This document shows, one piece after another, positions 4,814 to 9,058 of a stretch of 9,058 bases of DNA. Position 1 is the first letter of the stretch. Each line of letters opens with the position of its first letter. The translations under genes were made by a program, and so were the position numbers. The notes under the pieces are model-generated. The model saw only the letters and a list, made by a program, of their open reading frames with translations. It ran no database searches and was not told the DNA's origin. Source of the stretch: an uncultured Alistipes sp. (GTDB lineage: Bacteria > Bacteroidota > Bacteroidia > Bacteroidales > Rikenellaceae); contig CAKVKI010000098.1 of the NCBI GenBank assembly GCA_934754975.1, positions 1 through 9,058 of the forward strand, written 5' to 3'.

Positions 4814-6496
4814 ATGAAAAACCTCATTTATCTTATTCTGTCGGGAGCCCTTGCGCTCGCCTCATGCAGCAAGGACGATCCGGCGCCGGTCGAGGTCGGC
4901 GAAGTGAAGCTGAACAAAACCACCCTTACCCTTGCTGTCGGCGAGGAGCAGACCCTCACGGCGACCGTCCTGCCCGACAATGCCGAAAATAAAACCGTTG
5001 CGTGGAGCAGCAGCGACACAAAGATAGCCACGGTCAGCGACGCCGGTCTCGTAAAGGCCGTTGCCGTGGGTTCGGCGACGATTACCGCCACGGGGGGGGG
5101 TAAATCGGCAACCTGCGCCGTCACGGTGGAACCGATCACGGTCGAAAGTGTGACGCTCGACAAAACGGAGCTGACGCTCAAACCCGGCGACAGCGAAACC
5201 CTCACGGCGACCGTCCTGCCCGACGATGCCGAAAACAAAACCGTTGCGTGGAGCAGCAGCGACACGAAGATAGCCACGGTCAGCGACGCCGGTCTCGTAA
5301 AGGCCGTTGCACCCGGTTCGGCGACGATCACGGCCCGTGCCGGCGGTCGTTCGGCGACCTGCACGGTCACGGTCGAGCCGATCGCGGTCGAAAGCGTCAC
5401 GCTCGACAAAAAGGAGCTGACGCTGCACCGCGGCGACAGCGAAACCCTCACGGCGACCGTCCTGCCCGACGATGCCACCGATCCGAAGGTCGTATGGACG
5501 ACGAGCGACAAGGCGATAGCCACGATCAGCGACGCCGGTCTCGTGACGCCCGTTGCACCCGGCAAGGCGACGATTACCGCCACGGCCGGTGCCCAATCGG
5601 CAACCTGCACCGTCACGGTCGAGCCGGATGTGTATGTAGTAGGTAAAGATTTCAACACGGACCTCAGGCAATCTAAATCCTTCTTGTGGAAAAACGGCGT
5701 GCCGACCCCGCTTCCGTTCACATCGACCACTTCCATTTTTGTATCCGAAGGGGATGTGTATGTAACAGGATGGTACCTGGATGAGAATAACGAGTTTATT
5801 TCTGCGTTGTGGAAGAACGGCGAAATCACTCGACTCGAAACCCCCGAGGGAGTATCGAAGAGCGGTAGTAGGACAAATAGCGTTTTCGTTTCCGGAGGAG
5901 ATGTATATGTGGTCGGAGGCAAAGGGAATTATGAGGCCGTTTTATGGAAGAACGGGCATCCCGAACTCCTTACTACAAAAGGGACCTCCCATTGCGTCTT
6001 CGTTTCGGGCCAGGATGTCTATGTGGCCGGCAACAGACAGAACGCAACGAAAGGTTTTATGGCCGCCTACTGGAAAAACGGTACTGCGGTCGACCTGACG
6101 GACGGAGCCGCTTATGGAAGGGTTTACTCGATCGCGGTGGCAAAGGGTACGGTCTATGCGACCGGAACCGAGGACATTGAAGAGACGATCGGATGGCTCT
6201 GGACGGACGGGGTTGAAACTTCTCTGGAAGGAACTCGGGTCTATCCCTATGCAATAACCGTTTCAGAAAAGGGGGATGTCTATATAGCAGGTGAAATTGA
6301 CCGAAAAGCCATACTTTGGAAGAACGGAGAAAGGACAGAACTTTCGAATGCAGGGTGGGCTAAGTCGGTCTTCGTCTACGGCGACGACGTGTACGTGTCG
6401 GGAAGTGACGGTCGTAGGCATGCATGCTTGTGGAAGAACGGCGTGATGGAACTTCTGCCGGACGGATATGAGGGGCAATCTGTCTTCGTGTATTGA
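4814..6496 (+). CDS. Surface lipoprotein with three BIG2 Ig-like domains and a predicted seven-bladed WKNG propeller
   Basis: The 560-residue product begins with an SPII signal peptide ending in LASC (Cys18), which fixes the start. The next residues, SKDD, fit the Bacteroidetes lipoprotein export signal, so surface display is predicted. Residues 28-273 are three BIG2 (bacterial Ig-like group 2) domains of exactly 82 residues each, with VTLDKxELTL, GDSETLTATVLPDDA and ISDAGLV motifs. Residues 272-560 hold seven repeats beginning at about 272, 314, 363, 401, 446, 488 and 525. Each has a DVYVxG strand, a LWKNG turn and a closing SVFV-type strand; seven units of ~41 residues suggest a closed beta-propeller, the last ending with SVFVY at the stop. 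The module is probably a stalk plus ligand-binding head, but no ligand or catalytic residue can be named. The gene follows cassette copy 1 and ends in a long hairpin. A G9 tract lies in BIG2-1. The propeller half is less GC-rich than the BIG2 half. The downstream gene at 8133 shares the propeller type. Confidence 0.88.
   Translation: MKNLIYLILSGALALASCSKDDPAPVEVGEVKLNKTTLTLAVGEEQTLTATVLPDNAENKTVAWSSSDTKIATVSDAGLVKAVAVGSATITATGGGKSATCAVTVEPITVESVTLDKTELTLKPGDSETLTATVLPDDAENKTVAWSSSDTKIATVSDAGLVKAVAPGSATITARAGGRSATCTVTVEPIAVESVTLDKKELTLHRGDSETLTATVLPDDATDPKVVWTTSDKAIATISDAGLVTPVAPGKATITATAGAQSATCTVTVEPDVYVVGKDFNTDLRQSKSFLWKNGVPTPLPFTSTTSIFVSEGDVYVTGWYLDENNEFISALWKNGEITRLETPEGVSKSGSRTNSVFVSGGDVYVVGGKGNYEAVLWKNGHPELLTTKGTSHCVFVSGQDVYVAGNRQNATKGFMAAYWKNGTAVDLTDGAAYGRVYSIAVAKGTVYATGTEDIEETIGWLWTDGVETSLEGTRVYPYAITVSEKGDVYIAGEIDRKAILWKNGERTELSNAGWAKSVFVYGDDVYVSGSDGRRHACLWKNGVMELLPDGYEGQSVFVY
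4895..5632 (+). repeat. Three tandem 246-bp units encoding the BIG2 domains
   Basis: Units begin at 4895, 5141 and 5387 with exact 246-bp (82-codon) spacing. The first two are nearly identical at DNA level over long stretches (the central ~115 bp differ at only a few bases); the third is more diverged. Such near-identical in-frame repeats can expand or contract by recombination without breaking the reading frame, changing stalk length. Confidence 0.9.
5092..5100 (+). repeat. G9 tract within the lipoprotein coding sequence
   Basis: Nine consecutive G residues encode the end of Thr93 through Gly96 in BIG2-1. The equivalent positions in the other two BIG2 units use mixed codons with no G run. 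Gaining one G gives an immediate TAA (using the TAA at 5101-5103). Losing one G gives a TGA at 5151-5153. Either slip would remove the propeller, so the tract could act as an ON/OFF switch. Confidence 0.85.
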
Positions 6497-6504
6497 CCGA
6501 CGGC

Positions 6505-6545
6505 AACGATACGGGAGGGGCGGAAACACGCCTCCCCGTATCGTT
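6505..6545 (+). terminator. Long hairpin terminator after the BIG2/propeller lipoprotein gene
   Basis: AACGATACGGG (6505-6515) pairs with the CCCGTATCGTT arm ending at 6545, and a GC-rich imperfect extension continues toward a GAAACA loop. The stem begins 8 bp after the stop codon. The T tract is short (TTT), so it may be weak, but a second terminator follows at 6600. Confidence 0.7.
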
Positions 6546-6599
6546 TGCAAAAACAGGACAGCCGCAACGGGCGGACAAGGAGCGCAGGCTCCCATCGGC

Positions 6600-6626
6600 A
6601 AGCACGGACCGCTCCGTGCTTTTTTT
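6600..6626 (+). terminator. Intrinsic terminator (cassette copy 2)
   Basis: AAGCACGGA pairs with TCCGTGCTT around a CCGC loop and runs into a seven-T tract ending at 6626. It backs up the hairpin at 6505-6545. Confidence 0.88.
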
Positions 6627-6674
6627 GTGCCCTGCCGTCACTGCCCCCATGCCCGAAAGGGCCTTCCGAGGGGC

Positions 6675-6716
6675 AAATCCTGTCAGAATGCCACAAAATC
6701 CTGACAATTTGCAACA
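6675..6716 (+). promoter_or_regulatory. Tandem 21-bp direct repeat, candidate AraC-family operator (copy 2)
   Basis: AAATCCTGTCA (6675-6685) and AAATCCTGACA (6696-6706) recur with the same 21-bp spacing and no change in the 11-bp cores relative to copy 1. The only difference over the 42 bp is one base near the end. Being unchanged next to a diverged spacer (6731-6737 region) argues for functional constraint or very recent copying. Confidence 0.6.
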
Positions 6717-6745
6717 ACTTTTACGGCGTTCTCCTCCCATCTTTG
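6708..6745 (+). promoter_or_regulatory. Candidate promoter for the small membrane protein / DUF3575 / lipoprotein operon
   Basis: TTTG (6708-6711) and CATCTTTG (6738-6745) are again 26 nt apart. The ATG at 6764 lies only 18 nt beyond the -7 box, implying a leader of about a dozen nucleotides, much shorter than for the copy 1 gene. Confidence 0.5.
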
Positions 6746-6763
6746 TAACAAACAAAACAAGCT

Positions 6764-7021
6764 ATGAACGAGTGGATAATCCTGATGGCCCTTGTGGTCG
6801 CCGCCTTGTCGCTTGCGGCAATCGGCCTGGTCTGCTGCCGCTGCCGGCAGATGGAGCGGGAAAAGAACCGCGGACTGGTGCAGGCCGTGCGCGAACAGGA
6901 CCGGATCGCCCGCGAACTGGAGCAGGCCCGCATCGAAAAAGAGACGCTCGAGCGGGTACTCGAAACAAAATTCGCGGCAGCAGCCGAAACCGCCGCCGCG
7001 AAAAACGATGACAATTCCTAA
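6764..7021 (+). CDS. Small membrane-anchored coiled-coil protein resembling a TPR/AraC regulator juxtamembrane segment
   Basis: The 85-residue protein has one N-terminal hydrophobic helix (about 4-25, IILMALVVAALSLAAIGLV), a Cys/Arg-rich boundary (CCRCRQ) and a charged coiled-coil region (~30-70), ending in an Ala-rich tail. The segment EKNRGLVQAVREQDRIAREL matches HKNRGLYRQIREQDRLEEQL, just after the transmembrane helix of the regulator at 2849-4594, and the order (membrane helix, then this motif) is the same. The TPR sensor and DNA-binding domains are missing. It may be a truncated relic of a second regulator kept as a short gene, or a partner that pairs with the regulator through membrane and coiled-coil contacts; both are inference. 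It is the first gene after cassette copy 2 and lies 12 bp before the DUF3575 gene, so it is probably co-transcribed. The ATG is the only reasonable start. Confidence 0.8.
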   Translation: MNEWIILMALVVAALSLAAIGLVCCRCRQMEREKNRGLVQAVREQDRIARELEQARIEKETLERVLETKFAAAAETAAAKNDDNS

Positions 7022-7033
7022 AAAACACCCGAT

Positions 7034-8116
7034 ATGAAAAAACTATTCGCACTGTTGATTCTGCTCATCCCGACGTTCGGCTTCGCACAAGCGGCCGCCG
7101 ACAGCACCATCACATTCCGGTTCGTCGCCGCCAATGACATGTTCTACATCCCCTGGTCGGGCAACGGCGCGGAACTGGAACGGCTCTATTCGCTGATCGA
7201 CACGTACCGCACCCCGATCGCCGAGGGAACGATGCCCGTGCAGGTGGACGGCTACTGCGCGTCGCTGCCCACCGCAAAAGAGAACCTGCACACGGCATTC
7301 GTCCGCGCCAACCGCGTGAAGTCGGAGCTGATAACGCGCAAAGGGCTGAAAGAGGCCGACTTCATCACGGTCAATCACGCCGGGGCATACGACGGCAACA
7401 AGGATGTCGTGGTCGTGACGCTCCGCATCCCGGCCCCGGCGAAAGCCGAACCCGTCCGTGAGGAGCCGAAAACGGAGAAATCCGCCCCAGAACCCGCGCC
7501 GGAACCCGCGCCCGCCGTGGAGCCGCAGCCGCAGCCGGCCCCGGCCCCTGAAATACAGCCCGCCCCCGCAGCGGAACAACCTGCCGCGGCGCCGGCTTCG
7601 CCGTACCGGTTCGCCGTGCGGACCAATATGCTGTACGACGCCCTGCTGCTGCCGACCGTCGGCGTGGAGTGGCGTGTGAACCGCGACTGGGGCGTCAGGC
7701 TCGACGGAAGCCTCTCGTGGTGGGGCGGCAAGCACGGCAAAGTACAAAAGATCTGGCTGCTCAACCCCGAAGTGCGGTGGTACCTGCTGCGCGACAAACG
7801 CTTCTATGTGGGCGTGTCGGGCAGCTACGGACGCTACAACCTCTACAAATACGCGCTGGGCGGCCTGTTTTCCAATGACACCGGCTATCAGGGCTCGTTG
7901 TGGAGCGCCGGGGCGGTCGTCGGCTACCAGCTCCGCCTCTCGCGCCGCTTCTCCGTGGATTTCAACCTCGGGCTGGGCTATACCCGTTCCGAATACGACA
8001 GTTTCGGGATAACCGACGGCGTGCGGATTTATAAGGAGCGCGACCGGACCAAAAATTTCTGGGGCCCGACGCAGGCCGGAATCAGCCTCGTGTGGACAAT
8101 CGGAGGAAACAAATAA
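7034..8116 (+). CDS. OmpA-like / DUF3575 outer-membrane protein with Pro/Ala-rich linker
   Basis: The 360-residue product has an SPI signal peptide (cleavage near FGFA, residue 18). Residues ~25-130 resemble the OmpA-C-like region found in Bacteroidetes envelope proteins (ELERLYSLIDTY, VQVDGYCAS, then ANRVKSELITRKGL), though canonical peptidoglycan-binding residues are not certain. Residues ~131-190 form a Pro/Ala/Glu-rich linker (repeated PAPEPAP and QPQP) able to span the periplasm. Residues ~191-360 match DUF3575 (RTNMLYDALLLPTVGVEWR, SLSWWGG, LLNPEVRWYL, KNFWGP), predicted as an outer-membrane beta-barrel with alternating aromatic strands. DUF3575 proteins are Bacteroidetes-restricted and often sit in fimbria/surface-protein loci. 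Here the neighbours are a small membrane protein 12 bp upstream and a propeller lipoprotein 16 bp downstream, suggesting a role in anchoring or exporting surface components. The specific function is unknown. Confidence 0.85.
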   Translation: MKKLFALLILLIPTFGFAQAAADSTITFRFVAANDMFYIPWSGNGAELERLYSLIDTYRTPIAEGTMPVQVDGYCASLPTAKENLHTAFVRANRVKSELITRKGLKEADFITVNHAGAYDGNKDVVVVTLRIPAPAKAEPVREEPKTEKSAPEPAPEPAPAVEPQPQPAPAPEIQPAPAAEQPAAAPASPYRFAVRTNMLYDALLLPTVGVEWRVNRDWGVRLDGSLSWWGGKHGKVQKIWLLNPEVRWYLLRDKRFYVGVSGSYGRYNLYKYALGGLFSNDTGYQGSLWSAGAVVGYQLRLSRRFSVDFNLGLGYTRSEYDSFGITDGVRIYKERDRTKNFWGPTQAGISLVWTIGGNK

Positions 8117-8132
8117 CGTAAAATACAGATAT

Positions 8133-9058
8133 ATGAAAACAACAAGCATTTTTACAGGTTGCCTCTTGTGCGCCTCACTCCTTTTTATGGGTTGCGTAAA
8201 AGACACCATCCAGATGGCGCAACCGACGGTAACAATCACCGGAACTTACGAATTGTACAAAGGCGAAGCGCTCGGCACACTGACACTCACGGGTACAGCC
8301 CAACATGAAGGCAATCCGGTGGAGGGTACGCTGGCATGGAAAGACGCTTCAACAATCTACCCGGACGCCGGCGAGCAGCCGGCCGCATGGATATTCACTC
8401 CCGCCGACGAAGCCCTGTATGCCAAAGCAGAGGGAGAAACCAAAGTAACCGTGCTTCTCAATAACTACACGGTAACAATCACCGGAACCTATGCATTGTA
8501 CAAAGGCGAAGAACTCGGCACGCTGACACTCACGGGTACTGCCATGTATGAAGGCAATCCGGTGGAGGGTACGCTGGCGTGGAAAGACGCTTCGACAACC
8601 TACACGGACGCCGGTGAGCAGCCGGCCGTATGGATATTCACTCCCGCCAACCTGTCCCGGTATACTCCGGTCGAAGGAGCAACCGAAGTAACCGTGAATC
8701 CCGATATCTATGTATGTGGATACAGAAATATGCCCAATGGCGGCGATTACATCAACACGATATGGAAAAATGGGAAAGAACTCTACACCCTGCCCCTTTC
8801 CAGGAATACAATTAACTCACTTGCGGTTTCAGGCGATGATGTCTACTCATGCGGACATGAAAATATCGAATCGGGCCCGAACGGAAAGACAGTGGGTAAA
8901 GTATGGAAAAACGATCAGACGCTCTACACGCTGGAAGAAGGAAGTGAATTTACTTTAGCTCATTCCCTGACGATTGCCAATGGTAAGATATATACATCCG
9001 GAGTCCAGAGGCTCCCGACAGGTAAAACAGTGGTTAAAGTATGGGAAAACGGAATAAC
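8133..9058 (+). CDS. Lipoprotein with two Ig-like repeats and a WKNG propeller (C-terminus beyond window)
   Basis: The frame is open from ATG 8133 to the window end (308 codons plus 2 bases). An SPII signal peptide ends at LFMGC (Cys21), followed by VKDT, a weaker fit to the surface-export signal. Residues 32-190 are two 81-residue Ig-like repeats (TITGTYxLYKGE, LGTLTLTGTA, NPVEGTLAWKDAS, AGEQPA, WIFTPA). They resemble MBG/YDG-type bacterial Ig-like sandwiches rather than BIG2; the exact family is unsure. From residue 191 the protein shows the repeat type seen at 4814-6496: DIYVCG...IWKNG, DDVYSCG (about 236)...VWKND, GKIYTSG (about 285)...VWENG. Almost three blades are visible; seven are expected by analogy. 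The gene starts 16 bp after the DUF3575 stop and is probably in the same operon. The TPR/AraC regulator is a candidate controller through cassette copy 2. Confidence 0.87.
   Translation, partial: MKTTSIFTGCLLCASLLFMGCVKDTIQMAQPTVTITGTYELYKGEALGTLTLTGTAQHEGNPVEGTLAWKDASTIYPDAGEQPAAWIFTPADEALYAKAEGETKVTVLLNNYTVTITGTYALYKGEELGTLTLTGTAMYEGNPVEGTLAWKDASTTYTDAGEQPAVWIFTPANLSRYTPVEGATEVTVNPDIYVCGYRNMPNGGDYINTIWKNGKELYTLPLSRNTINSLAVSGDDVYSCGHENIESGPNGKTVGKVWKNDQTLYTLEEGSEFTLAHSLTIANGKIYTSGVQRLPTGKTVVKVWENGI
8226..8702 (+). repeat. Two tandem ~243-bp units encoding Ig-like domains
   Basis: Units begin at 8226 and 8469, spaced 243 bp (81 codons). Over the first ~185 bp of each unit the DNA is close to 90% identical by eye, then it diverges. 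As with the BIG2 units, copy number could change in frame by recombination. Confidence 0.88.

Larger units (their letters stand above)
6600..6747 (+). repeat. 147-bp duplicated intergenic cassette, copy 2
   Basis: Near-identical to 4617-4763, with one extra C in the C-run before ATGCCC. It keeps the terminator stem, the nested hairpin, both 21-bp units and the promoter spacing. It lies between the lipoprotein gene, which already has its own hairpin, and the operon starting at 6764. A duplicated terminator arriving downstream of an existing one suggests the cassette was copied as a block rather than evolved in place. Confidence 0.9.

Noticed and set aside
6579..6592. Small hairpin GGAGC-GCAG-GCTCC between the two terminators
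   Set aside because: A five-base-pair stem with no T tract is expected by chance in GC-rich DNA and is not in cassette copy 1.
7043..8239. A 398-codon minus-strand frame over the DUF3575 gene
   Set aside because: Arg/Gly/Val-rich shadow of a GC-rich gene; the plus strand has a signal peptide, linker and DUF3575 motifs.

Overview
The window looks like a chromosomal segment of a Bacteroidales bacterium, most plausibly an Alistipes-like (Rikenellaceae) gut commensal. The evidence is the GC-rich coding, the absence of clear Shine-Dalgarno sites, -7 elements of the TAnnTTTG type, a membrane-bound TPR/AraC-family regulator, a DUF3575 protein and SPII lipoproteins with Bacteroidetes-style export signals. 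The genus is inferred from style, not proven.

Left part (1-2421, minus strand): the N-terminal 469 codons of a multi-PAS signalling protein, which leaves the window at base 1, and upstream of it an AraC-family regulator. A 427-bp gap (2422-2848) separates these from the plus-strand genes. It holds divergent promoter candidates, a G9 tract and what may be the wreck of a small Lys/Gln-rich gene.

Right part (2849-9058, all plus strand): a membrane-anchored TPR/AraC regulator (2849-4594); a lipoprotein with three BIG2 domains and a predicted seven-bladed 'WKNG' propeller (4814-6496); a small membrane/coiled-coil protein (6764-7021); an OmpA-like plus DUF3575 outer-membrane protein (7034-8116); and a second lipoprotein (from 8133, running off the end) with a different Ig-like stalk but the same propeller type. 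The last three are tightly spaced and probably one operon.

The most striking feature is a 147-bp intergenic cassette present twice (4617-4763 and 6600-6747) at over 90% identity. Each copy contains an intrinsic terminator, a nested hairpin, a tandem direct repeat with exact 21-bp spacing, and a conserved promoter-like segment. One copy sits before each propeller-lipoprotein transcription unit. A 21-bp direct repeat next to a promoter is the classic geometry of an AraC-family binding site, and the gene just upstream of copy 1 encodes an AraC-family regulator. The small protein after copy 2 closely resembles the transmembrane/juxtamembrane segment of that regulator. My working model, which is inference, is a dedicated surface-protein regulon: the periplasmic TPR domain senses a signal, the cytoplasmic HTH acts at the two cassettes, and the targets are propeller-tipped surface lipoproteins plus a DUF3575 outer-membrane partner. 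The small membrane protein may modulate the regulator. A G9 tract inside the first lipoprotein could add ON/OFF switching.
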